This document shows, piece after piece, positions 1 to 10,700 of a stretch of DNA of 64,000 nucleotides; within the stretch, counting starts at the first letter, position 1; each line of letters starts with the position of its first letter. Origin of the DNA: Melitaea cinxia (Eukaryota; Arthropoda; Insecta; Lepidoptera; Nymphalidae); contig NC_059421.1 of the NCBI RefSeq assembly GCF_905220565.1, positions 6,343,501 to 6,407,500 of the forward strand, given 5' to 3'. The translations under genes were made by a program, and so were the position numbers. The notes under the pieces were generated by a model. It had not been told where the DNA came from. It saw only the letters and a list, made by a program, of their open reading frames with translations, and ran no database searches.

Positions 1-698
1 GAAAATACAAAGTTTAATTAAAAATTCGGTAATTTTGTACAATCCCGGCGAGAAATTTATGGGGTGTGGGAGGTAGTGTGGGTTTTTCATCACCCCGGAC
101 AACTATTTTCGTGTAAACCCCGCTGTTACAGAGATATCGTGGTTGAAGCTTTAAGGTTAGAGTAACGCTTAGCTTAGGCGCTGCGGGAAGTGCAGCCCTT
201 CCGCCCTTGCGTGCGAAAGCACGGCGGGCGAGGGCTGCCCCCCCTTCGCGCCTCCGGCTTAAAAAAAACACTCTAGGGGTAGGGCAGACCAAGACCACGT
301 GGACAGTGGGGTGCTCCGATTCGGTTTTGGGTATTTTTCGAATTTCTAAACCTATATTCTAGCACGCAATGTTACTAATTTTATTAGAATATTATGTCTG
401 ACGCGTTATTTTGTTTAAAAGTGTCTATTTGTTAGTCGTTAAAGGTCAGTTCGTATCGTATTTTTATCTTGCAGTAAAGATCGTTTTTATGTAAATTTGT
501 TCGAAAATAACCGTGATAGTCGCAGTACGGAGCATGAGTACACTTACCGCAGCACCGGAATTAAGGTAGAGTCAGAAATAACAAAAATTTAACCTCCGAT
601 AAAAAAAATCTACCTATATTGTACATGTTAGCCAAAACATCTTACGTTGTCAAAATTATAATTTTTATCATTAAATTTTTCATTTTTAAATTTTAAAA
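1..698. other. 3' flank with GC-rich interspersed repeat
   Basis: No convincing gene. Positions about 60-300 are much more GC-rich than the surroundings, contain a short hairpin (CGTGC-GAAA-GCACG near 210) and give a 94-residue open frame on the minus strand of low-complexity Arg/Ala composition. I read this as a piece of a dispersed repeat, not a gene. The rest is AT-rich and featureless. Confidence 0.4.
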
Positions 699-1175
699 TT
701 AAATCTTTGGCCAGATCATAAAATTAAGGAATCCATCATTAATTGGTTCTTCAAATCCGTCATAGGGTTTTGGAATATAATTCTGTTTTGGTTTTTCATA
801 CCGTTGCCCATTCGGTCCAGTTATGGGTTCATAAAATCCACCATAGGGTTTTGGAATAATTTTTTCTTTTGATTTTTTATTCCTTTGTTCGTGTAGACTT
901 GACAAACAGTGGTAGCTACCACAGTCTACATCAACGTGCTTATTCTTTAATATCATTTGAAATATTTTGTCAAGTAGCTCTTTATTAGACAATTTGTATG
1001 AATTTGGTTTCTTAAATTTGTCAAACAGTTTGTCTAGTTCTTCATAATCAATGTCATAGCCGCGGTTTTTTATATCTTGAAGTTTTGTAGGCTTAAGACT
1101 GATCAAATTTATATTATTCGTGTGTAGTCGTTCTTGACTTTTCGATTGTAAAATATTGTCCGTGGTTGTTGATAG
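699..1175 (-). CDS. Terminal exon of unrecognised gene, IPKPY repeat protein
   Basis: A 477-bp exon read from an acceptor (TTTTACAG at 1176-1183) to a stop at 699-701, giving 158 residues in phase 0. I do not recognise the family. The first half is Lys/Asp/Leu-rich and probably helical; then comes a Cys pair (DVDCGSYHC). The C-terminal part has an internal duplication: IPKPYGGFYEPI and, about 28 residues later, IPKPYDGFEEPI, separated by a Gly-Pro-Asn-Gly linker. The open frame, a good polypyrimidine acceptor and phase agreement with the mini-exon upstream support it. No signal peptide is visible in this part and the N-terminus is unknown. Confidence 0.6.
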   Translation of the reverse strand, partial: LSTTTDNILQSKSQERLHTNNINLISLKPTKLQDIKNRGYDIDYEELDKLFDKFKKPNSYKLSNKELLDKIFQMILKNKHVDVDCGSYHCLSSLHEQRNKKSKEKIIPKPYGGFYEPITGPNGQRYEKPKQNYIPKPYDGFEEPINDGFLNFMIWPKI

Positions 1176-1273
1176 CTGTAAAATTAAATTATAGGTTTTT
1201 TTTTAATTTCGCTAATTTTAGGATAAAGATTATGCATATGTTTTGAGACTTGAAGTAATTATAATTTACTTAC

Positions 1274-1312
1274 AATTGGGGTCATAGTTGACGAGATCGC
1301 CAAGGGTTTTAT
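1274..1312 (-). CDS. 39-bp mini-exon B of the same gene
   Basis: Exactly 39 bp (13 codons, IKPLAISSTMTPI) bounded by a TTTTTACAG acceptor and a GTAAGT donor, phase 0 on both sides, so it can be included or skipped without frame change. It resembles the mini-exon at 2170-2208 in length, phase and sequence (both begin [IV]KPLA[IT]SS). Confidence 0.55.
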
Positions 1313-1477
1313 CTGTAAAAAGTATACATGATTGATACCGTTTTAATAAATTAGCTAAAGTAAAATTATAAGAAATTTGCATGTGAAAAGTGCTCCCATC
1401 TTCATATTTTTACTTAAGCAAGGTTCGTAAATTAAAAAAGCGACCCATTTTGCTTATTATATTCTGATTTTTGGGTT

Positions 1478-1570
1478 GTCTGGATGAAATGGCTAATTAG
1501 CAATAAGTCCACGCATTGTATAATCTTTAAGCTTTATTTTAATGTATTTGTGATGTACAATAAAAAACTC
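1478..1570 (+). mobile_element. LINE 3'-end fragment
   Basis: Contains the degraded string TGTCTGGATGAAATGGCTA..., then TTGTGATGTACAATAAAAAA, matching the 3' ends at 22026-22130, 23364-23500, 46445-46630 and 49985-50130. It represents a 5'-truncated non-LTR retrotransposon tail. Confidence 0.5.
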
Positions 1571-2169
1571 GATGCTTTATGAACAAAAACTAATCCTTTT
1601 CTGTATACAGGAACCGGGATTTTATCAATAACTCACACTTATGATGACCGGTGATGAAGTCGTTGAAATCTTAGCCTATAAAATGTAACCATCATATATT
1701 TTTAAATTATATGCAACTACTTATTAGATATTTAGTTTGAGTAGCAATAGAAATACTTATAAAATGTATTAATTAATGAACACCTCCTTTTGTTCGGCTT
1801 CCATTAGAATATACGAATGTGTCGATGGTCAGAAAACACGCTCTATAAGCACTTGTGTCGTTTTAGAGTTACGCTTGCTAAGCTCATGCAGACCGTCGGC
1901 ACTGACGGTCAGAACGAGACGTTTTAGTCACCGTGGAATGTAGATACAAATTATATGGAGCATGAGATGCATGTATTATTTACGGTGTCATTAACGGTGT
2001 CAACGCTGAGAGCTACGTAGTACCAACGCTCGACGCGTACTACTGACTACTGCTGAACCGCCAGCGTCGACCACCGTTGACGCTGACAACTACTCGTTAT
2101 TCAGATACTCTTCCTAGAAGTTCATATATCGTGCGCTCAGCGCTAAACTAAAATCAGCAGTAGACTTAC

Positions 2170-2208
2170 ATTTGTGGCGGCATACGATGAGGTGGCTAAT
2201 GGTTTGAC
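2170..2208 (-). CDS. 39-bp mini-exon A of the same gene
   Basis: 39 bp, 13 codons (VKPLATSSYAATN), with an acceptor ending TTTTTACAG and a GTAAGT donor, phase 0 to 0. Homologous to the mini-exon at 1274-1312, so the pair looks like an exon duplication. Further 5' exons of this gene were not found between 2.2 and 6.7 kb. Confidence 0.5.
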
Positions 2209-2696
2209 CTGTAAAAATGTACTCATAAAGTGATTGCTAGTTGCCGCCCGCGCCTTCATTCACGTGTAAAATTTCAATATGTCATGTTCTAAGCGGCGTA
2301 TTAAGAATAACACTGCGAAATCAGCTTCAATTTCATGCAGTAGTTTTAGCGTGATGAGTAAACAAACAAATAGACGGAAAGACAAAATTCTAAAAATAAT
2401 ATTTTTAGTTACTGGTAGCCCTATGAACACTCATAAATTTTTCACTTTTTACTCAAATATCTCTCATATACAGACACAAATTCTCATGCCGAGTTATGAG
2501 TATAAAGTTGTCAGCATTTCAGCGCTCAATATCCATGTCGATAAATATGGCTAAAATAAAAATATCCAAGAAATAATAATACATACACTTGATGATACTG
2601 TAGACAGTGTTCCTAAAGTTTTTAGCTGTAAGAAAATGGATTTTATTTGAAATCCTTGTTAAGTATCATAATTAGTTAATTAATTTGTCTAATCAC

Positions 2697-2975
2697 TTCA
2701 CTTCAGCCTATCGCAGTCTACTGCTGGACATAGACCTCCACGAATTCACGCCACAAATGGCGTGAACTCATGTGTTTTGCCCAGTCATCACACTGGGCAG
2801 ACGAGTTGGTGGCCGCAGGGCTGGCTCTGCCGCACCGAAGACGCTGCTGCCCATCTTCGGCCTGTGTATTTGAAGTTCCAAGGTGGTAGTAGAACTGTAT
2901 TATCCTTTAGTCGTCTCTTACAATACCCACGAGAAGAGAGGAGGTGGCGATATTCTTTACTGCCGTAACCATATA
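2697..2975 (-). mobile_element. Non-autonomous RTE-like repeat (SINE-like)
   Basis: Reverse-oriented copy of the family that begins near CCCGTGGGTGTCGTAAGAGG and ends CCAGCAGTGGACTGCGATAG followed by GCTGAAGTGATGATG. Other copies: 12712-12990, 17926-18255, 28904-29240, 46825-47160, 59570-59875. The short open frame inside is repeat-derived. Confidence 0.75.
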
Positions 2976-3238
2976 GCAGAAAATTTGTCTAATATAAGAT
3001 GCTTAATAAATTACTAGTTTTCGTGTGTTAAAATAAGAATAGAAGAACTTGATTTAAACTCTTAAGATTAACTTCGTTCAATAATAAACAGACCTACATG
3101 GCTAGACGCAGGTTGCGATAGATTCAGCAGCTCACTGCTCACAAGTCTCAACTTAAAAGATAATTTTCTGTGTTTTTGGAGTTTACTCCTTAAGAATCGA
3201 TTTACGGCCTATGATTCATTGTTGTAAATATAGGTAGG

Positions 3239-3600
3239 TATTCGACTCGTAACTGTGTTCCTTCAAATGAAGTGTTCTGTTGGGGTAACAGTTTCACGAA
3301 TGTATAAAAGAAATACCTTCCCTTCAAAATTGACACTTTAAATTAACAAATTTATTTTTCACTTTATCGACGTTTTCTGTGGCTAAGTATTGGACGGCTA
3401 TGCAGTAATTGTGTTTGCTCGCAAACGAAAAAACCGACTTCAATTACATCGACAAGTAATACAACGTAAGTAGACGAAAAAAATTAACAAACGCATTAGT
3501 CGTCACTACGATTTTCGAGGGTTTCCCTTTTTTAAGCCGAACGCGATCTCTAACACCTACAGAACCTCCCATCTGAAGTAATGCAGCTAGGAGTCGAAAG
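3239..3600. mobile_element. TIR element (MITE) with an internal insertion
   Basis: Ends are inverted: TTCGACTCGTAACTGTGTTCC on the left and a degraded complement ending CTAGGAGTCGAAAGC on the right. The termini match those of the element at 7863-8300. The interior (from about 3412) contains an incomplete copy of the AACCGACTTC element. Confidence 0.6.
3412..3545 (+). mobile_element. AACCGACTTC-element fragment
   Basis: Shows TTTGCTCGCAAACGAAAAAA then CCGACTTCAATTACATCGAC, the left end of the family seen in full at 14834-15450. It ends in a TTTTCGAGGGTTTCCC stretch also found inside the full copies. Confidence 0.55.
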
Positions 3601-3989
3601 CCCTATAGATAGCAGAGGTTTTTTACTTACACTTGGAGAGATGGAAGCTAGGGTTGATAAAGGTTGAACCTAAAATACACTTTTAATATAAATACATATT
3701 ATCATTAAATATAGTCCTACTTTTTGTAATTTTATTTATAAGCGAGCTATCGCGATTGTCATTTTCCGTTAGTTCAGTCTCCCGATGTGTTGACTCACCA
3801 TGACTTGACACATGATGTGTCGACCGAGCAGTCTAACCAACAGCATTGTTGTCACCGAAATACCGGAAGTTTCAAAATGACAATCCCGGTATGTCGTATA
3901 TAACTATAATTGATAGTGATGGTGAAAATGTTAACACCTACATTCAATACGAGTATATATTATATTGTGTAAATAAGGTACAAAATAAA

Positions 3990-4200
3990 TAAAACTAGCT
4001 GACCCCGCAAACGTTGTTTTGCCATATATATTATTAACCCCTTAATGCCCCCTCTCCTTATAACTCAGGGGTGTGAAAAATAGATGTTGGCCGATTCTCA
4101 GACCTACCCGATATTCACACGAAATTTCCTAAAAATCGGTCCAGCCGTTTCGGAGGAGTATTGTAACTGACATTGTGACACGAGAATTTTATATATAAGA
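3990..4200 (-). mobile_element. Helitron-like element, internally deleted
   Basis: Reads on the minus strand from a TATATAAAATTCTCGTGTCA 5' end to a 3' hairpin (GGCAAAACAACGTTTGCGGG) and CAGCTAGT. The 3' hairpin plus CTAG terminus and lack of target duplication are Helitron traits. It carries the internal string shared with copies at 24993-25801, 45213-45530 and 62766-62944. Confidence 0.7.
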
Positions 4201-4440
4201 CAATATCTATGAAAGTACAAAGAGAACATAAATTTTATACATCCAATTATTTCAATGTAATTAATCTATATTTCATTTTTGCATCTATAATTATTGCTTA
4301 AGTTAATCATTAATTAATATAAAATAATAGAAATTAAAAATAAAATAAAAAATAAATTACAGTTTTCGTTGCGACTATATTTAATTCTATTGCACATTTA
4401 AAACATTATTGTTTTCTAATGTTTACGCGAATTTTACACA

Positions 4441-4552
4441 TTTAATGAAACAACTTTTTTCGGATTTTATCGCGGTTTATTATTAACATTTGATTCCCGA
4501 CGTTTCGGATACTTTACAGCAACCATGGTTGGAAAAAAGTTGTTTCATTAAA
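4441..4552. mobile_element. 112-bp MITE with perfect 21-bp inverted ends
   Basis: The left end TTTAATGAAACAACTTTTTT-C at 4441-4461 is the exact reverse complement of 4532-4552. The interior holds CCCGACGTTTCGGATACTTT and a CAACCATGGTTG palindrome. Confidence 0.7.
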
Positions 4553-4684
4553 ACATTATTAATAAAAAAAAAATTGTGTCAAAGAAATTACTAAACTATA
4601 TACGTAGAAGTAATGTACTCACTCACCTTAACTTTTTCATATGTCGTGGTTTCCTAAAAGTATTAATTATAACTTAATGTAGAG

Positions 4685-4812
4685 AACTGACAACCTAAAG
4701 GGACAGCGGGAAGCCTCTGGATTTAGAGGACACAGAATCGGACGGAGTGGCGAACATTGGGGGAGGCCTACGTTCAGCAGTGGACTTCTAAAGGCTGATG
4801 GATGGATGATTA
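4685..4812 (+). mobile_element. RTE-clade LINE 3' end
   Basis: Contains GGGGGAGGCCTACGTTCAGC, then a tail of GGCTGATGGATGGATGAT. RTE-type retrotransposons characteristically end with this block and short tandem repeats instead of poly(A). Confidence 0.65.
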
Positions 4813-4819
4813 GTGAGGT

Positions 4820-6316
4820 AGCTGGGAATCTAAAGAAATTCTTTAATCTGCAGTGCCTGGTGACAAAATAGGATCCAATCTTTTTCTTTAATAGGCATGA
4901 CTAGACAGACAGACATTTGCAAATTATGGTATACTAGATGTAACTATTCGAATAATTTTCTTAAAAAAATAGAACTTACCGCTGCATTTATACAATTTTT
5001 CATATTTAATGCGATTAAAATGATCAAAAAAATCATTTTTAATCACTTTTTCTTTACGAATGACAAAATATACCTAAATCATATTTCAAGGTAAATTTAT
5101 CTTGATTAAATCGACAATGTGTTAATTATTGTTCTTTTGTCGGGTGCCTAATCAATATTTCACATGTATTTAATTATGCATTACTTCAAAAAAACCTGTA
5201 TATTATTTATAACCAATAAAATTTCGTAGTGTAGTCTTAGCATAATTATTATTTGTAGTTGTTTGTTTTGGTATTTGATAACTTTTGGCATAGTGGTTTG
5301 GCAATACAGATCAGGACGTATCTGAGTGTTTGTGGTGTCTTGTACTGACCTGATATAGATCAAGTATGTCTAGTTTAAGAAAACAATTTACGTTGACATA
5401 ATTTCAATTTCTCGTGATTTTTAGTTATCAGAAGCGATTTTTCGCAGTTAATTTGTTTTGGAAGTTCTACCCATTTAGGTACAACTTGAAATTTAGATTC
5501 AGATAGTTAGACAGATAGATAAAAACTTTATTCACAATTCCACATTGCATATACAGAATTAGAAGAGTAAAAATTAAATAAAGGTAACAAGTAAAATATC
5601 ATAATATCATATTCAAATACAGTGTATGTGTTATGCAGAATCGTAAAAAGATATGTAAATCAGTACTAAAAGATCAATCCTAGGAAAAATTGAGCAGGTT
5701 CAGCGCATCGAATTACAAAAGAAACTTAGAATTTTATTAACAAAAAGGTTTAGTTCGAGAAATTGTTTTGTTTGCATATCTAATTTTAAAATATAAATTT
5801 AGTGAGCTGACAGGACAAACTATTTCAGACTTGAGATCAGGACATTGAAATGCAAATGCATTTTTTGAGATGTTTAGCCATTTTTAGCGGTTTTTTGGAT
5901 TTTACTAAAAATTAGGGGGTATAGGGACCAAACGAACCTCAAACTCGAATTCAGCGCATCGAAATACATAGCTCTAAATGGGTCTGGTCAAAGGTACAGA
6001 GCCCTTTTTTTCGTGACCTTGTGTTCCCATATTGTACTATTTCACTAGTAGATCTCTGAGGGTTATTGAGTTAGGATTTTAGCTTTTTGAGGTAAAATGT
6101 TCTCGTGACTTTTTGATGTTTTAGTTTTAGAAAATGTTTTTCTTTCTGATGTGCCCAAATAGATAGACTAGGCTTACACTGTCGAGTTTAAAATTCTAAG
6201 ATTTAAAATTCACCCCGTCTGAGTAATGTTGTGATGAACCTTGTACATGACTCGAGAAAAATGCTAAGATGCACAGTTGGTTATTAAATAATAATGTTAT
6301 AATTACCTTTGTTCTT

Positions 6317-6351
<35 letters not shown>

Positions 6352-6776
6352 GAAAAAGAGCAATATCTTTTTTTCTAAAATTAATGGAATTAAATTGGAA
6401 TGGAAAAGGATTTAAATTTAACCTTAATTATAGTGTTACTTTTACGTAATGATACAACTTTTGTTGGCTATAATTTTTATTACTGGATCTTCCAAATTTT
6501 TTTTAATGATACAACTATAATATCTTCTATAAATATTCGAACTGAGATTAATTTTAAACATATTATACGGTTATTCCTTTTACATGATAAGATTTATTTC
6601 ATCATCCATCTAAAATGTATTATTATTATTGTGAATATAACGAAATAAATAACGATATCTAAAAAAATGCGTTATTTAAAATACACCTATTAAACATTTT
6701 TTAGGTCTAAAACCAAAAACTTTGATAAACCATAACTAAATAGAAGCTAAAATAACAGATATTGCACGTAAAATAA
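4820..6776. other. AT-rich intergenic DNA
   Basis: No gene recognised. It contains a LINE-tail-like stretch at about 5515-5600 (ATAAAAACTTTATTCACAA type), a run of 29 A at 6320-6349, and open frames that are only AT-rich noise. Confidence 0.4.
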
Positions 6777-6782
6777 TTTATT
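6777..6782 (-). terminator. Poly(A) signal of the SDCCAG8-like gene
   Basis: TTTATT on the plus strand is AATAAA on the coding strand, about 10 nt after the stop codon at 6793-6795. A second AATAAA lies at 6593-6598 and may be the one used, because the first is very close to the stop. Confidence 0.4.
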
Positions 6783-6792
6783 TAACACTATG

Positions 6793-7796
6793 CTAACTTT
6801 GGCTAATTATATTTTCCTTGGGCGTGTTCTCATTTGTCTCAATTGTTTGTTCTGTAGCCGTGTCAGGATATTCAGCTTCAGTTGCATATTCTTGGTTATA
6901 TTGTGTGTTATCATATACTTGTTCAGTGTAATTTTCATCTGTCGTATAATTTTCATATTGGCCTTCGTATTGAGCATTTGGATCAGTATATTCCTGAACG
7001 TTAGGATCAACGTATTGCTGAACATTAGGATCAGCATATTGCTGAATATTAGGATCAGCATATTGCTGAACATTAGGATCAGCATATTGTTGAATATTAG
7101 GATCAGCATATTGCTGAGCATTAGGATCAGCATATTGCTGAGCATTAGGATCAGCATATTGCTGAGCATTAGGATCGGTGTATTGCTCAGGATACTGTTC
7201 GTAATTTTCAAATTGTGGTTGGTCGTAATTTTGTCCTTGATTTGGATAATTTTCATCACTATAATTTTGATTTGCATATTCTTCTGATTGTTGTCTTGGC
7301 TGATCGTTACCAGTTTGATACTCAACTGGCTGTGTTGTATCTGAAATAATATTTTCTCTATGATCTGTGTCAAACTTTTCATTACTTTCGATTTGCGATG
7401 TAGCTTGTGTTCTATCATTTTCCATACGATCTTCAGGTTGAGTGTTTTCTTTTGATAATTGTTTTCCTAAAACTTTCTCATCTTGGTTATTTGAATCACG
7501 CGAATTTTGTTTTGACATCTTTCTTTCAACATTCGTATGTTTACCATTTTGTTCATTAGTTACTATAATTTGTTTCGGCGAGGTTTGTGCCTTTGACGAG
7601 TTATTTATATTATCATTGTTCGAGTGATCTTGTATGTTTATATTTCCTGTTGTTTCGTAGTCTCTAGCAATGTTTCTGACGTCACCGCTTTCTGAGACCG
7701 TGGCGTCTCCGGTGGGCTCAGTTCTGGTATAGTTTGATCCGGCTCCGGGAGGGAAGCGAGATATTCTGTTGGCTTCGGTTGTGTGCGAGGAAGGTG
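6793..7796 (-). CDS. SDCCAG8: SDCCAG8-like exon 15 (terminal, repeat-bearing)
   Basis: Open from the acceptor (CATTTTCAG, 7797-7805) to a TAG at 6793 in phase 1, about 334 residues. It is Asn/Gln/Glu/Asp-rich and probably disordered. Near the end come tandem octapeptides of the type QQYADPNA, then a Tyr/Glu-rich tail. In phase 0 the same acceptor opens a second frame that stops at 7638, which is the frame entered if exon 9110-9434 is used. The plus-strand open frame across the repeat is a shadow. Confidence 0.7.
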
Positions 7797-10700
7797 CTGA
7801 AAATGTTTGAACATTTTTAATGTAAACAATCTATATGTTAAGTCGTAGGATTCTTATATAGGGTGTTTGACTCCTAACTGCGTTCCTTCAAATACGGGAT
7901 TCAGTAGGTGTTATAGATAGACGTTCTATGTGAAAAAAAGTTCATAGTATTTTCTTAATTTTAATCTTTGTCTTAATATGCGAGCTACTCTAGCAACGTA
8001 TTTCTGCATAGCTTTCCAATGCTATTTTTCAATTATTTTATTAATACTAACTGCCGCATGCAACTAGACAACTGCCTATGGAAACGAATTATTTTTCTTG
8101 TAGTACTTTTTCATTGTAAATTATTATAGTTGTGTTTACGCGCTCCCGAAAGGTATCATGTGAAACGAGTCTATCAAAGTTACTCGTCAATTTAAACAAA
8201 GTTAAATTTAAAAATAGGCTAGGATTTTTTTAGACGGATTTTGATCTATTTACACCTTCAAAACTCCCAATTTGAAAGAACGTAGTTAGGAGTCAAACAC
8301 ACAGTACGAGTACATACTAATTTATAAAGTTATTGTGTAATAACAAAAAGTCACGTAGTGTAATATGCATGATGTTATCTTTTAAATTTACAAAGTTTTG
8401 ACAGGAAACTGAAATTAGCTTTATTGTTTATTGTATTTACCGTATGTAAATATGTAAATAAAAAACAAATATTGTTCATAAAATTTACAGACTTAATCTT
8501 TCGATTTTGTATCCAATAATCAGTATAAAGATAAATTATAATAGAAAGTTACCCCAAAAAAGGAACGAACATCTTGTTTGGTACGAACGACCTAAATTAA
8601 AGGTTTCTATAGAATACAGATGAGTTTTTGTCCATATACCTTTCAATTTGGCTACCATAATTTGACCATACGTTCATACCTTGGTTATTACTAGGTGGGT
8701 GCGAGTATGCTGACTGCAGGGATTGTCCGAGATGCTCTACTTGACGCTGCAAAGTTGCCAGTTCTTTCCTGAATACACACACACTCGTGGTAACACAACA
8801 CGCTTAAGTGCAACAAATACAAGCAAAACGTCAAAACATATAATAAATGAATAAACTTATTTGTATAGTTCATAAGTTAAATTTTTTTTCAACAATATTG
8901 TTTTAAAACTAAAAAAATCTGGTTTTGAAATGATATTGAATATATAAATTAATTAAATGTTTTAAAAACACTAAATACTGTTGTGCGATGCTGTTACGAA
9001 AAGCTTAGTGCAACACTATTTAATATGATTGCCACATCATGCGTATGAAACAAACAATATTTTCAAATACTTTATCACCAAAACATTTCAATTATTTTTG
9101 TCTGCTTACCTTAGTAGGTTCATCATCAGAATCAATAATTTTGTCGATTGAAAGATCGCTAAAATTATTGCTAAGGTTATTAATTTCATCGTTTGCAGTA
9201 CCCGTATAACTAAATCCATTAGTTCCTCTAAATCTATTTCTATTCGTATAAGGCGTTGAGGTTAAATAAGTGCGATCTAAGTCAAATGATGAGCTACTGG
9301 GATATCCACTCAATGGAGTGTAACTCCGATACGGTGCTATGGTGGTCGTGCAGTATTTCTTATGAGAAGACCACAAATTTCTAAGTTTTCTCATAAGCTC
9401 AGAGTTTCTGCAAAGCAGCTGTGTTTTTTCCATTCTGAAATAGAGTGATTCGGGTGAACGAGTGTTTAGACTATTTTTATGCGTTGGTTTTTTAAATTAG
9501 ACAACGTCCATAGGTCAAGTAAATATTAATCACAAATTGATAAGTTCTGAAAATAACAGTATATTAGAAAACTGAACCAATTCATTTAATTATCAATTGT
9601 TGTCTAATTCTATTTAAGCTAAATTATTAAAAACAACTCAATATTTGGCTATAATGATTTATTGCGATTTATTGATAGTTGTTGTCATTACCCATTTAAT
9701 CTAAAACTTTAACACTGAATAGAAAACGTGAGCATACAAAAACTGAAATGCCTTCAAATAATGAATTAAAACGTAACAAACGAGACATAATAGCTAGTTT
9801 ACAAAATATTGTTAACAAATGTTAAAAACATTTACTATTTTAAGGTACTAACTAATAGAGTCTATTGCACACAGAATATCTAAACATATATAAAGTATTT
9901 TTTCCTTAAAATGCGATAAGAATGCATGCATGCTTATTATAACAGACAAAGTACAAAAGGTCCAAACTACATTTATACCACAACGAATATGTCTATTCAT
10001 TTCTCCTATTCGACAGTATCTAAATTAACTTCTTGAGTTTCTGCCGGTAAATTAACTGCTTCAGAGGAAGCAGTTTCATGTTTTAAATCATTAACGTTGT
10101 TGTTTCCTAAGGCAACAGCTTCATTGATATTTCCTTCACCACTGTTATTTGCAACATTACTATGTTCATCACTGGAAGCAATATCATCTAATACTAAGTG
10201 TTCAACATCATCTGTATCCGTTTCAATTCGTTCCTCTTTTACGCTTTCCTGCTCCATGTTATTATTTTTACTTGTACCTTCTTTATCCGTATTCTCAATA
10301 ACTTCTACAGATTTATTTATAACATTAACATTATTATCAGTGACTTCCATACTTATACAATTTTTAACACCATTATTTCTATTAGGAGAAACTAGTTCCT
10401 CGACCTGCACTTCTCGCCTCTTTCTTTCCTTTTTTCTCGGCTTTGGTATCAACTTGACACTGATATCAACTTTTATAGGCTCCTTTTTCTCCCGTAAAAA
10501 GGGCTGTTGAATCATTAGTGGTAAATTGTATATCTTCTCGCCATGGACGCTAGAGAGATCCTGATTTGTCGTTAATGGGCCAACAATGACAGGGTAATTA
10601 TTCGACGAATCGGACTCTTTTACGCGGCGCTGGGTTCGGTGGCTCGCTTGTTGCGAATCTCGTGATCTTGAACGGTCGCACTGTGTTCTGATTGGTTCGT

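Noticed and set aside
14..298. 94-codon minus-strand frame
   Set aside because: Arg/Ala-biased translation of a GC-rich dispersed repeat; no splice or homology support.
1850..2110. GC-richer patch with repeated CGTTGACGCTG-like words
   Set aside because: No ORF, splice signals or clear inverted structure that I can support; left as unexplained intronic or intergenic DNA.
6790..7418. Open frames of 165 and 203 codons overlapping the repeat exon
   Set aside because: Alternative-frame readings of the 24-bp repeat; low-complexity Ile/Leu/Met strings.
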